Assembly: GCA_023404715.1 (NCBI GenBank)
Contig: JAEYAR010000102.1
Coordinates: forward strand, 1 to 22,145
Origin: Bacillota bacterium
GTDB lineage: Bacteria; Bacillota; Clostridia; Christensenellales; Aristaeellaceae
Reading direction: 5' to 3'
DNA: 22,145 nt
Under the pieces are notes generated by a model. It was not told the DNA's origin. It made no database searches and saw nothing but the letters and a program-made list of their open reading frames with translations. Made by a program: the position numbers and the translations under genes. This document shows, in pieces, positions 1-7,613 of this stretch. Position 1 is the stretch's first letter. Each line of letters starts with the position of its first letter.

Positions 1-6
1 TCGTAT

Positions 7-140
7 CGACCGGCTCTGCCGGTCGGGCGGGGCGTTTTCCGTAGTCAAATGCGTAGCATTTGCGGAGGAAAACATCTCCCGTGATCTTCGTGCAAAATGA
101 TCTTTCATTTTGCACGAGGCCGTCGACTTTGTCGACGGCC
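7..140. repeat. Cluster of four consecutive hairpins (inverted repeats)
   Basis: Four separate inverted repeats with perfect arms lie nose to tail. Arms 7-14/18-25 have a 3-nt loop. Arms 46-52/56-62 have loop GTA and are extended by outer arms 34-40/67-73. Arms 89-100/105-116 form 12 bp with loop TCTT. Arms 118-127/131-140 form 10 bp with loop TTT. The arm sequences differ from each other, so this is not a tandem repeat. It lies downstream of the minus-strand siderophore operon, but no T-run follows any stem on that strand, so simple terminators do not explain it. A structured RNA or one end of a dispersed palindromic element is possible; the window edge may cut it. Apart from this and about 37 bp of plain sequence up to 177, I see no gene here. 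Confidence 0.8.
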
Positions 141-177
141 AAAGGCGGCTCGTATTGGGCGCCCCATGCGATATGCC

Positions 178-1116
178 TCAACTGCCCAGTATCCCGCTTT
201 CCAAGTCCTCCAGCATGACGTTTAACGCTGTAATGCCGCCTTCAGCGGTATACCAAACCGCCGGGTGCTCAAGGTATACGATGTGCCCGTTCTTGTAAGC
301 GTCGGTTCCCATGACCAGCTCGTTTTCCACGATCTCCTTAGCGATTTTCGCGCCTTGCGCGTTTATCGCGGCGTCTCGATCCATGACGAAGATGTAATCG
401 GGGTTCAAATCAACGATCAGCTCGAAGGAAGATTCGTTGCCGTGCGTGGACGTCGCGTCGCCGTCGCCGAGGTTTTCAAAACCGATTTCCACGCCGATGA
501 TAGAGCAGCGCCCGTCGTTCCCCAGCACGTTAAAGCTGCCGCTGGTCACCAGGCCTACGAGCGCGGTTTTATCCTGCGCAAAGGCGGCGAGCGTCTCGAT
601 GCGCGCGTCAAAACCGCCCATCTTCTCATCCACCTGATCCTCAAGGCCAAACAACGAAGCGATCGTCTTGGCGTTTTTGCGCACGCTCTCCACCACGCCG
701 AGCTCGCTGTCGGTAGCAAGATAGATCACCGGAGCGATTTCGCTGAGCGCATCGTAGGACTTGCTCAAACGTCCCCCGATAAAGATGACGTCCGGCTCGC
801 ACGCCATTACCGCCTCCAAATCCGCCTCCTTAATCGTCCCCAAGTTTTTCACATCATCGTTCGCCACATAGTCCAACAGGTAGTCTAAGGATGTGGAAGC
901 CGATCCAACCACCCGCTCGCCTAGCCCCAGGCTGTCTAGGATATCCAAAGACGCCATGTCTAAAATGGCGATGCGCTGTGGGTCATAGGGAACTACTACA
1001 TCCGCGACCTCCCCGGTCGCATTGAGAGAAGCAATCGTGACCGATTCCTCCGCAACGCAAAGGGCCGCGCCTAGGAGCAACATAGCCGAGAGCATCAAAC
1101 CGACAAACTTTTTCAT
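178..1116 (-). CDS. yclQ: Siderophore ABC transporter substrate-binding protein (YclQ/FatB/CeuE-like)
   Basis: This 312-residue protein is the extracytoplasmic receptor that would deliver a ferric siderophore to the adjacent permeases. The start was chosen at the ATG at 1114-1116, preceded by AAGGAG with good spacing and giving a clean signal sequence (MKKF, then a hydrophobic stretch to about residue 21). The body is a class III helical-backbone binding protein. The N-lobe carries PQRIAILDMASLDILDSLG, followed by EPDVIFIGGR; the C-lobe carries NPDYIFVMDRDAAI. The order permease-permease-ATPase-receptor matches yclNOPQ of Bacillus subtilis, a known petrobactin importer. The substrate here is unknown; catecholate or mixed siderophores fit the family. 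Oddly there is no lipobox: Cys20 is preceded by A-A-L, and cleavage after CVA looks more likely, so the usual lipid anchor of monoderm receptors seems absent. Confidence 0.9.
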   Translation of the reverse strand: MKKFVGLMLSAMLLLGAALCVAEESVTIASLNATGEVADVVVPYDPQRIAILDMASLDILDSLGLGERVVGSASTSLDYLLDYVANDDVKNLGTIKEADLEAVMACEPDVIFIGGRLSKSYDALSEIAPVIYLATDSELGVVESVRKNAKTIASLFGLEDQVDEKMGGFDARIETLAAFAQDKTALVGLVTSGSFNVLGNDGRCSIIGVEIGFENLGDGDATSTHGNESSFELIVDLNPDYIFVMDRDAAINAQGAKIAKEIVENELVMGTDAYKNGHIVYLEHPAVWYTAEGGITALNVMLEDLESGILGS

Positions 1117-1171
1117 ATCGATCATCTCCTTAATACAAAATGCCAAAATGGAAGCAAACACGCCCAAGGGT

Positions 1172-1924
1172 TCAATAGTATATCGACAGCGGCCGGCCCT
1201 GAACCTCCATGATCTCGAACGCAACGCCATAAATCCGCTGCAGCGTTTCCTTTGTCATCACCTCCTTCACAGTGCCGTATTTCGCGATCTTCCCATCGCG
1301 AAAGGCGCAGATGTAATCGGAATAAAACGCCGCGTAGTTGATCTCGTGCAGCACCAGGATCACCGTCTTCCCCAATTCGTCGCACAGGCGGCGGACGATC
1401 TTCATCATATTGGTGGCATGGTAGATGTCCAGGTTGTTGGTGGGCTCGTCCAGCAGGATGTACTCCGTGTCTTGGGCGATGATCATCGCAATGTAAGCCC
1501 GCTGGCGTTGACCGCCGGAGAGTTCGTCGATAAATCGGTCTTTTAAGGCCGCAAGCTCCATGTAATCGATCGCTTGGGCGACGATTTCCTGATCCTCCTG
1601 CGTCAAACGGCTGCCCGAATAAGGGAATCGGCCGAATGCGACCAGCTCACGCACGGTGAGCTTCATCTGAATGTTGTTTTGCTGCGTGAGAATCGCCAGA
1701 CGCCGCGCAAGATCCCTGCTACGCCACTTGTCGATATCCATTCCCTCCACGTCAACCCGGCCGCCATCCCGCGCGAGCAGGCGCGAGACGATATTGAGTA
1801 CCGTGGATTTGCCCGCCCCGTTGGGCCCGATCATCGAAACGATACGGCCCTTGGGGATTTCAAAGCTGACGCCGTCCACGACGGTCGTGCCCTCGTATCG
1901 TTTAGTCAATTCCTTTACAAACAA
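1172..1924 (-). CDS. yclP: Siderophore ABC transporter ATP-binding protein (YclP/FecE-like)
   Basis: This 250-residue cytoplasmic ATPase powers import through the two FecCD-type permeases encoded just upstream. All ABC motifs are intact: Walker A GPNGAGKS at residues 33-40, a Q-loop around Q81-Q82, signature LSGGQ at 135-139, Walker B YILLDE at 155-160 and the switch histidine at H193. Length is typical of the siderophore/B12 importer class. The start is a TTG at 1922-1924 with AGGAGGG eight bases upstream. It begins three bases after the TGA of the preceding permease, so it is co-transcribed and probably translationally coupled. A 55-bp gap separates it from the receptor gene. Confidence 0.95.
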   Translation of the reverse strand: MFVKELTKRYEGTTVVDGVSFEIPKGRIVSMIGPNGAGKSTVLNIVSRLLARDGGRVDVEGMDIDKWRSRDLARRLAILTQQNNIQMKLTVRELVAFGRFPYSGSRLTQEDQEIVAQAIDYMELAALKDRFIDELSGGQRQRAYIAMIIAQDTEYILLDEPTNNLDIYHATNMMKIVRRLCDELGKTVILVLHEINYAAFYSDYICAFRDGKIAKYGTVKEVMTKETLQRIYGVAFEIMEVQGRPLSIYY

Positions 1925-1927
1925 GCC

Positions 1928-2905
1928 TCAAACCCTCCTGTTGGTCAAAAGCAAATAGAGAAAGTAAAGCCCTCCGCCTACCGTAATGAACACGCTCACC
2001 GGAATGGCATATGAAAAAACGCGTTCCACGATCAGCTGCCCACCCACCAGCGTTAGCATGCCGAAGAGCGCCGAACCCAGGACGAGCTGCGCATGACGGT
2101 AAGTCCTCAACAGCTGGCGGGAAAGGTTTGCGATGATGAGCCCCAGAAAAGAGATGGGCCCAACCATGGCTGTCGCCACCGCGATGCACAGTGTGACGCC
2201 GAGCAGCAGCTTGCGGATGCACCGGTCGTAGTCTACGCCCAAGTTGATCGCTTGCTCCTTGCCCAGCGACAGCACGTCCAGCAGCGCCAGCTCTTTGCGC
2301 AACGCGAGGGCTACTGCCGCAAGCACCAGCACAGAGGATACGATGATCTCGGCGTTGACGTTGCTAAAGCTGGCTACCAACGTACTGAGCAGGCTATCGT
2401 ACTCGTTGGGATCCATAATGCGGGTCATCGTCGTCTGTATACTGGAAAAGAAGGAACTGAGCACCGTGCCGATCAGCAGCACATAGAGGATGTTATGTCC
2501 TGTCTTTTGAAAGAGGTAGCTGTAGATCACCGTCGCCGTGACGCCCATCAACAGCAAATCCACCGCAAAAGATAAATTGGCATTGATCGCCAGCATGCTG
2601 CCCGAGCCCGCGCAGAAGACGACCGCCGTATGGATGAGCGTGTAGAGCGAGTTCATCCCCAGCAAGCAGGGGGTTACGATGGTGTTTCGGATGATCGATT
2701 GAAAGACGATGGAAGCGCCGCCGATTGCGAAGGCGGTGATCAACATCACAATCAATTTAGGCGTTCGGATTTTTATCGAGTAATGCAGCAGTCTCGGGTT
2801 CGCAAATTGAACGCCCACCAGCATATACGCCACGGCCGCAGCGAGCACAAGCGCAGTGAGAACCGCCAATTTTTTTGTGTTTGCGCGTTTTGCGCTCATG
2901 CTCAT
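1928..2905 (-). CDS. yclO: Siderophore ABC transporter permease (YclO/FecCD family)
   Basis: This is one of two membrane subunits of the importer: 325 residues, almost wholly hydrophobic, with the eight to ten transmembrane helices expected of FecCD (BtuC-like) permeases. Family landmarks visible are the internal VFQSIIRNTIVTPCLLGMNSLY block, the cytoplasmic LGVDY segment that contacts the ATPase, and GPISFLGLIIANLSRQL, the GxIxFxGLIxPH-type block near residue 255. Here the usual PH is replaced by AN, as in YclO-type subunits. The ATG at 2903-2905 overlaps the upstream permease TGA (ATGA), with GGAGGGG eight bases upstream. A second in-frame ATG two codons later is less well spaced. Confidence 0.93.
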   Translation of the reverse strand: MSMSAKRANTKKLAVLTALVLAAAVAYMLVGVQFANPRLLHYSIKIRTPKLIVMLITAFAIGGASIVFQSIIRNTIVTPCLLGMNSLYTLIHTAVVFCAGSGSMLAINANLSFAVDLLLMGVTATVIYSYLFQKTGHNILYVLLIGTVLSSFFSSIQTTMTRIMDPNEYDSLLSTLVASFSNVNAEIIVSSVLVLAAVALALRKELALLDVLSLGKEQAINLGVDYDRCIRKLLLGVTLCIAVATAMVGPISFLGLIIANLSRQLLRTYRHAQLVLGSALFGMLTLVGGQLIVERVFSYAIPVSVFITVGGGLYFLYLLLTNRRV

Positions 2906-3939
2906 CGTGTCGTCCCCTCCTGCGGTTCGGGTGCAGCGGCGCCACCGCCTCTACATCCTCTCAAACGGACGGCTTTGCGCCCATTACGTAGCCGGTAAAG
3001 CAGCAGCGCGACAAAAAGAAGACTGCCGAGAATGCCTACGACCAGTTCGATGGGGAGCTCGTAAGGCGCGATCACCGTTCGCCCGACCAGGTCACAGACG
3101 AGCACGAAGAGCGCGCCGAACAACGCGGTATCGGCCAATGTACCGCGTATTTTGTCTCCCTTGAACATCGCCACCACGTTGGGTACGATCAGTCCGATGT
3201 AAGAGATGGAACCCACGACCACCACCACGCTTGCCGTGATGAGGGCCGCAATGGTCAGCCCCATCAGCAGTATCAGGTTGTAATGCACGCCGAGATTTTT
3301 GGAAAAATCCTTTCCCATGCCGACGATGTTGAAATGGTTTGCAAACATAAAGGCCAGCACGACCAACGGCACAGCCAGATAAACCAACTCGTACCGTCCG
3401 CGCAGCACCATGGAAAAGTGCCCTACAAGCCAGGACGACAGCGCCTGCGTCATTTCGTAGCGATAAGCTAAAAATTGGGTGACGCCGCCTATGACGTTGC
3501 CGAACATGATGCCCACCAGAGGCACCATCACCACATCCTTAAAGCGGATACGCTGGATAAAGAAGACAAAGAGCCACGTACCGAGAACCGCAGCGCCGAA
3601 CGCGAAAAGCGCGCGGCCCCATAACGTCGAATTCGGCATAAAGAGCAGCGCGAGCAGGATACCCAACTGCGCCGACGAGATCGTCGCGCCCGTCGTAGGC
3701 GAAACGAATTTGTTCATACAAAGCTGCTGCATGATGAGGCCCGCTACGCTCATCCCTATGCCCGTGCAAAGGAGGGCGAGCAGGCGCGGCAAGCGCGAGA
3801 TCAGCAGCATCTCCAGCTGATCCGTGTCGCCGCTTAGCAGGCCAACCACGTTTAAGTCGAGCACGCCGACGAAAATCGAAGCAATCGATAGCGTCAGCAG
3901 CAAGCCCGCTAGCAAGAGGGTCGACGCGTACTTTCGGAT
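2902..3939 (-). CDS. yclN: Siderophore ABC transporter permease (YclN/FecCD family), probable ATC start
   Basis: This is the first gene of the importer operon and the partner permease. It is polytopic, with the family block MQQLCMNKFVSPTTGATISSAQLGI, which closely resembles B. subtilis YclN as I remember it, and GSISYIGLIVPNVVAMFKGD near the ATPase-contact loop. The only standard start in frame is TTG at 3913-3915, which lies 32 bases from any Shine-Dalgarno and leaves a truncated first helix. A strong GAGGAGGG at 3947-3954 instead sits eight bases before an in-frame ATC (3937-3939). Starting there gives I/M-RKYASTLLLAG, a typical basic N-terminus for this family and 345 residues in all. No ATG or GTG exists in the frame back to the stop at 3982-3984. 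The C-terminus carries a low-complexity tail (RGGGAAAPEPQEGTTR) that encodes the next gene's ribosome binding site. Confidence 0.9.
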   Translation of the reverse strand: MRKYASTLLLAGLLLTLSIASIFVGVLDLNVVGLLSGDTDQLEMLLISRLPRLLALLCTGIGMSVAGLIMQQLCMNKFVSPTTGATISSAQLGILLALLFMPNSTLWGRALFAFGAAVLGTWLFVFFIQRIRFKDVVMVPLVGIMFGNVIGGVTQFLAYRYEMTQALSSWLVGHFSMVLRGRYELVYLAVPLVVLAFMFANHFNIVGMGKDFSKNLGVHYNLILLMGLTIAALITASVVVVVGSISYIGLIVPNVVAMFKGDKIRGTLADTALFGALFVLVCDLVGRTVIAPYELPIELVVGILGSLLFVALLLYRLRNGRKAVRLRGCRGGGAAAPEPQEGTTR

Positions 3940-3981
3940 AGAAGTTCCCTCCTCAATCTCATAAAAATACTGTCCGTCAAG

Positions 3982-3995
3982 TTAGCAATAGCAAA
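3982..3995. promoter_or_regulatory. Candidate DtxR/IdeR-type operator upstream of the siderophore operon
   Basis: The site reads TTAGCAATAGCAAA, one mismatch from the TTAG-N6-CTAA dyad found repeatedly around the feo genes. The outer bases also pair (GTTAGC versus GCAAAC). It lies about 28 bp before the Shine-Dalgarno of the first importer gene, so a bound repressor would block transcription. I could not place a convincing -35/-10 pair here. Confidence 0.5.
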
Positions 3996-4066
3996 CTCAA
4001 AATCAAAAAATAAACGCGCCGAAAACATTTTCGATTCTAGTTCTATACGTTGAAACGCCGCTTCCT

Positions 4067-4423
4067 TCAAAAGATGTCGCCGACGCTATAGCCCGAATCC
4101 TCCACAGCGCGGCGTAGACGGTCCTGCGGGATTTCCGTCTTCATGCGCACATCGGCCTGTTCGCGTTTGAGGTCGACACGGGCGTAAACGCCGGGCAACG
4201 CATTGAAGGCATTTTCTATTCGCAGCGCACAATTTGGGCAGGTCATGCCCACGATGCGCACGGTAACGCGGTAGGGGTAATGCGCTCTATGCCGATCCTT
4301 AGGGCGATTGCGCCTGGCCGCCCCTGTGCAGCAACCGCGCTCCAGCTTGCGTAAATAGCTCTTGAGCGCTAAGAGCCCGATGACCAAAATAACGATTAGG
4401 ACGACAGCCGTCGACGGATTCAT
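4067..4423 (-). CDS. Membrane-anchored heavy-metal-associated (HMA) domain protein of the feo operon
   Basis: This 118-residue protein has one N-terminal transmembrane helix (residues 5-20), a basic linker with a Cys pair (C31-C32), and a C-terminal HMA/ferredoxin-like fold (about 52-118). The metal-binding loop GMTCPNC is at 59-65, with C62 and C65 as ligands. The N-terminal part resembles FeoB-associated Cys-rich peptides, so the gene looks like such a peptide fused to a copper-chaperone-type domain. The start is the ATG at 4421-4423 with AAAGGGG upstream. It is the last gene of the feo operon, following the DtxR-like gene by 54 bp. A role in handling metal at the membrane is inferred; whether it binds Fe, Cu or Zn cannot be read from the sequence. 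Confidence 0.82.
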   Translation of the reverse strand: MNPSTAVVLIVILVIGLLALKSYLRKLERGCCTGAARRNRPKDRHRAHYPYRVTVRIVGMTCPNCALRIENAFNALPGVYARVDLKREQADVRMKTEIPQDRLRRAVEDSGYSVGDIF

Positions 4424-4477
4424 GAAGATACCCCTTTCTTGGAGCCGCGCCGGCATACGCCGGCACGGCCCATGATC

Positions 4478-4843
4478 TTAAACGCTTTCGAGGACGCGAC
4501 CGCTCATGCGCTCAATGCTCTCGTGCGACCACTCGCAGATACAGCTGATCGCATCCCGTTTTGCATTGTGCGCGCTCACGCCTAACTCGCGCATCAGGTA
4601 CTCGCGCAGGAGCGTGTATTGCAAATGGATCGCGCTGGCCAGCCTTGTCCCTTCCGCCGAAAGGCGGATGCCGCCGTAACGTTCCTTTTCGATGAGCCCT
4701 TTCTCCAGCAGCAGCTTCATCTGTTTTGCCACGCTTGGACGAGAGATGTCCAGAAAGTCCGCCACGTCCACCGAACGAACCTCGGAACCATCTTCGCAGA
4801 GCTGATACACCGCCAAAAGATACCGCATCTCCGCTTGCGCCAT
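4478..4843 (-). CDS. DtxR-family transcriptional regulator with an altered metal site
   Basis: This 121-residue protein has a winged helix-turn-helix (about 5-70, recognition region VADFLDISRPSVAKQMKLLLEKGLI) followed by the start of a DtxR dimerisation/metal domain. There is no SH3-like domain. It sits inside the feo operon between the Cys-rich peptide and the HMA protein. By eye-alignment to MntR and DtxR, the usual ligands look replaced. The conserved helix has CICEWSHE (101-108) where the active family has a Cys/Glu-x-x-Glu-His motif, Tyr77 stands where a ligand His is expected, and the N-terminal acidic ligands are Arg/Leu. It may sense metal through other residues (C101, C103, H107), sense something else, or be constitutively active. 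The ATG at 4841-4843 has GAGGG about nine bases upstream. Confidence 0.85.
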   Translation of the reverse strand: MAQAEMRYLLAVYQLCEDGSEVRSVDVADFLDISRPSVAKQMKLLLEKGLIEKERYGGIRLSAEGTRLASAIHLQYTLLREYLMRELGVSAHNAKRDAISCICEWSHESIERMSGRVLESV

Positions 4844-4877
4844 CCGCTAATCCCTCTTTCCGTATGTAGGCAAGTCG

Positions 4878-5024
4878 TTACTTTTGCGCGTGGGGGCAAC
4901 CGCCGGCGCATGATCCACAGCTTCCGCTGCAACCGCCTGCCGACCGCTTCTTATGCACGTACCGCGCGGCGAGCGCCGCGGCGGCCACCAGCACCGCCAA
5001 CACCAAAATCGTTGCGATGTTCAT
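4878..5024 (-). CDS. FeoB-associated Cys-rich membrane peptide
   Basis: This short ORF encodes 48 residues. It starts at the ATG at 5022-5024, preceded by AAGAGGG, and ends with TAA at 4878-4880. One transmembrane helix (about residues 3-21) is followed by a basic RYVHKKR stretch and a Gly/Cys-rich tail with four cysteines (GGCSGSCGSCAGGC) ending in PHAQK. This matches the FeoB-associated Cys-rich membrane protein family seen next to feoB in many Bacillota. Its role is not well established; helping iron through or from FeoB is the usual suggestion. It lies 36 bp after feoB and 34 bp before the DtxR-like gene, clearly in the same operon. Confidence 0.88.
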   Translation of the reverse strand: MNIATILVLAVLVAAAALAARYVHKKRSAGGCSGSCGSCAGGCPHAQK

Positions 5025-5060
5025 CGATCATCCCTCTTTTCTCTCTGGATGGAGGGCCCC

Positions 5061-7556
5061 TCAGGCCCCCGCACCCACCGTGCCTGCACGCTGCAGCTTT
5101 TTCTCAGGCGAGGGACGGAGCACCAGGTAGCAAAGACCGGCCAAGACGATCAGCGCCGCCGCCGTCCATACGGTAAATCCGTTCCCCGTGAAGAGCATGC
5201 CTAGTTGATAGACGATCAGCGCGATCGCGTAGGCAAAGCCCGTCTGATAGCCGATCGCAAACCATGTCCATCCCGCGTTATTAAATTCGCGCTTCATCGC
5301 GCCGATGGCCGCAAAGCACGGCGCGCACAGCAGGTTAAAGACCAGGAAGCTGTATGCGCTGAGCAGCGTGAAGTGCGCGGCAATCGCGCCCAGTTGGCCA
5401 AACGCCCCAGCGTCCACCAACTCCAACGCGTCGCCTGCGACAGCGTAAAGCGTACCGAACACGCCGACGACCTCTTCCTTGGCGACCAACCCCAGCACCG
5501 TCGCCACGCTCGACTGCCAGGTGCCGAAACCCAACGGGGCAAACAACGGCGCGATGAAGCCGCCGATGACGGCCAGCAGGCTCGCGTCCATGTCCTCGAC
5601 CATGCCGAAGCCTTCCTCTGTAAAGCCCAGATTGGATGTAAGCCAAACCAGAATGCTCGCCAGGAAGATGATGGTGCCGGCTTTCTTGATGAACGACCAG
5701 CCGCGCTCCCACATGCTGCGCAGCACGCCGGAGATCGTCGGCATGTGGTAGGCCGGCAGCTCCATCACAAACGGCGCGGGCTCGCCCGCAAAGCGCCTCG
5801 TCTTCTTCAGTAGGATACCGGAAATGACGATGGCCGCCACGCCGATGAAGTACGCGCTGGGGGCGACCCACCAGGCGCCGCCGAACACCGCGCCCGCAAT
5901 GAGCGCTACGATCGGCATCTTCGCGCCGCAGGGGATGAACGTCGTCGTCATGATCGTCATCTTGCGGTCGCGATCCTGCTCGATGGTGCGCGAGGCCATG
6001 ATGCCCGGCACGCCGCAGCCGGAGCCGATCAGCATCGGGATAAAGGATTTGCCCGACAGGCCGAACCGGCGGAAGATGCGGTCCATGATGAAGGCGATGC
6101 GCGCCATGTAACCGCAGTCCTCCAGGAATGCCAGCATCAGGAACAGAATGAGCATCTGCGGCACAAAACCGAGCACCGCGCCTACGCCGCCGACGATGCC
6201 GTCGAGAATCAGGCTGCTGAGCCAATCGGCGGTGCCGATCGCCTCCAGACCGCTCTCTACAAAGACGGGAATGCCGGGAATCCATACGCCGTAGCTCGCC
6301 GGATCCGGCTCCTTCGCCTCCAACGCCGCTATAAACTCCGCCACGCCGACGTCCAGCGTCTTTGTCACATCGCCGTCTTCAACTTCTACCGCCGCGCTGA
6401 CGTTCGCCGCCATAGCCGCCGCTTCAAATTCCGCGACGGCCGCCTCGTCCGGCTCTTCCGCGCCCAGCGCGGCTTGCACGGCGCTCACATCCACACCGGC
6501 CTCTTCTGCGGCGGCGATATATGCCTCGACCTTCTGGACTTCGAGCTCATAGCCTTCCGCGGCTTCCTCGTATTGCGCCGTACCGATGCCCAGCAGACGC
6601 CATCCGTCGCCAAATACCCCGTCGTTCGCCCAATCGGTCAAAATGCCGCCCAGGCTTGAAACCGCGATATAATATACCAGCGTCATCACGACCGCAAAGA
6701 TTGGCAACGCCGCCCAGCGGTTGGTCACCACGCGGTCAATCTTATCGCTGGCCGTCGCGCCGCCATGGCGTTTGCGCACGGCGCTCGCGACGGCGCCCTT
6801 GATGTACTCGTAACGCTCGGCAGTGATAATCGCCTCGCTATCGTCATCCAACTCCGATTCGCACGAAGCGACGACTTGCTCGGTCCGTTCCCTCGCATCT
6901 TCGCCGAGCCGAAGGCTCTCCAATATCTTCTCGTCCCGTTCAAAGAGCTTGACGGCGAAGAAACGCCGCTGCGCTTCGGGCGTCGCATCCTTGATCAGCG
7001 CCTCGATCTCCTTCAGCGAGCCCTCCACGCGCGGGGCAAACTGATGGCGGATTTGCACCGGCTTCTTGGCCGCCGCCAGGGCGCTCGCCCGATCCATCGC
7101 TTCAGATATGCCCTGCCCTTTGAGCGCCGAGATCTCGACCACCGGGCATCCTAGCTTAGCGGACAACGCCGACGCGTCGATCTTGTCCCCGCGCTTTCTG
7201 ACGACGTCCATCATGTTGAGCGCGATGACCACCGGCACGCCCAGTTCCAGCAGCTGCGTGCTGAGATACAGGTTGCGCTCGACGTTCGTTCCGTCCACGA
7301 GGTTCAGGATCGCGTCCGGCCGCTCGCCGATCAGGTAATTGCGCGCCACGACCTCTTCCAGCGTGTAAGGGGAGAGCGAGTAAATGCCCGGCAGATCCTG
7401 AATGACGATCTCTTTATTCTCTTTATATCGCCCTTCTTTCTTCTCCACCGTGACGCCCGGCCAGTTGCCGACGTATTGATTGGATCCGGTCAGGGCGTTG
7501 AACAGCGTCGTTTTCCCGCAGTTCGGGTTGCCCGCCAGCGCGATCTTCAGCTCCAT
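5061..7556 (-). CDS. feoB: Ferrous iron transporter FeoB
   Basis: This 831-residue GTP-gated Fe(II) importer of the cytoplasmic membrane has an N-terminal G domain with G1 GNPNCGKTT (9-17), a switch region GVTVEKK (34-40), G3 DLPG (54-57), G4 NMMD (114-117) and G5 SALKG (143-147). A helical GDI-like region runs to about 270, followed by the polytopic gate domains. Gate blocks include FVPQMLILFLMLAFLEDCGYMAR, GLSGKSFIPMLIGSGCGVPGIMASRT and TTTFIPCGAKMPIV, with the usual conserved cysteines. Unusually, the loop after the first membrane helix (about 326-420) holds roughly 95 extra residues, Ala/Glu-rich and mostly helical in character. The ATG at 7554-7556 has AAAGGAG upstream. It follows two feoA genes; iron-dependent repression is expected from the upstream TTAG-N6-CTAA sites. 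Confidence 0.98.
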   Translation of the reverse strand: MELKIALAGNPNCGKTTLFNALTGSNQYVGNWPGVTVEKKEGRYKENKEIVIQDLPGIYSLSPYTLEEVVARNYLIGERPDAILNLVDGTNVERNLYLSTQLLELGVPVVIALNMMDVVRKRGDKIDASALSAKLGCPVVEISALKGQGISEAMDRASALAAAKKPVQIRHQFAPRVEGSLKEIEALIKDATPEAQRRFFAVKLFERDEKILESLRLGEDARERTEQVVASCESELDDDSEAIITAERYEYIKGAVASAVRKRHGGATASDKIDRVVTNRWAALPIFAVVMTLVYYIAVSSLGGILTDWANDGVFGDGWRLLGIGTAQYEEAAEGYELEVQKVEAYIAAAEEAGVDVSAVQAALGAEEPDEAAVAEFEAAAMAANVSAAVEVEDGDVTKTLDVGVAEFIAALEAKEPDPASYGVWIPGIPVFVESGLEAIGTADWLSSLILDGIVGGVGAVLGFVPQMLILFLMLAFLEDCGYMARIAFIMDRIFRRFGLSGKSFIPMLIGSGCGVPGIMASRTIEQDRDRKMTIMTTTFIPCGAKMPIVALIAGAVFGGAWWVAPSAYFIGVAAIVISGILLKKTRRFAGEPAPFVMELPAYHMPTISGVLRSMWERGWSFIKKAGTIIFLASILVWLTSNLGFTEEGFGMVEDMDASLLAVIGGFIAPLFAPLGFGTWQSSVATVLGLVAKEEVVGVFGTLYAVAGDALELVDAGAFGQLGAIAAHFTLLSAYSFLVFNLLCAPCFAAIGAMKREFNNAGWTWFAIGYQTGFAYAIALIVYQLGMLFTGNGFTVWTAAALIVLAGLCYLVLRPSPEKKLQRAGTVGAGA

Positions 7557-7575
7557 GGGAACATCTCCTTTAATG

Positions 7576-7589
7576 TTATCTAAAGCTAA
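7576..7589. promoter_or_regulatory. Internal TTAG-N6-CTAA-like site before feoB
   Basis: The site TTATCTAAAGCTAA differs from the shared dyad at one position. It lies in the 57-bp gap between feoA2 and feoB, just before the feoB ribosome binding site. It could give extra control at an internal promoter or be a chance match; there is no clear -35/-10 pair. Confidence 0.35.
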
Positions 7590-7613
7590 CTTCTGCCCAT
7601 AAAAAACGCAAAA

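Noticed and set aside
110..298. Short plus-strand ORF beginning in the hairpin cluster
   Set aside because: It reads through palindromic DNA and then antisense into the siderophore receptor gene. There is no ribosome binding site and no recognisable protein.
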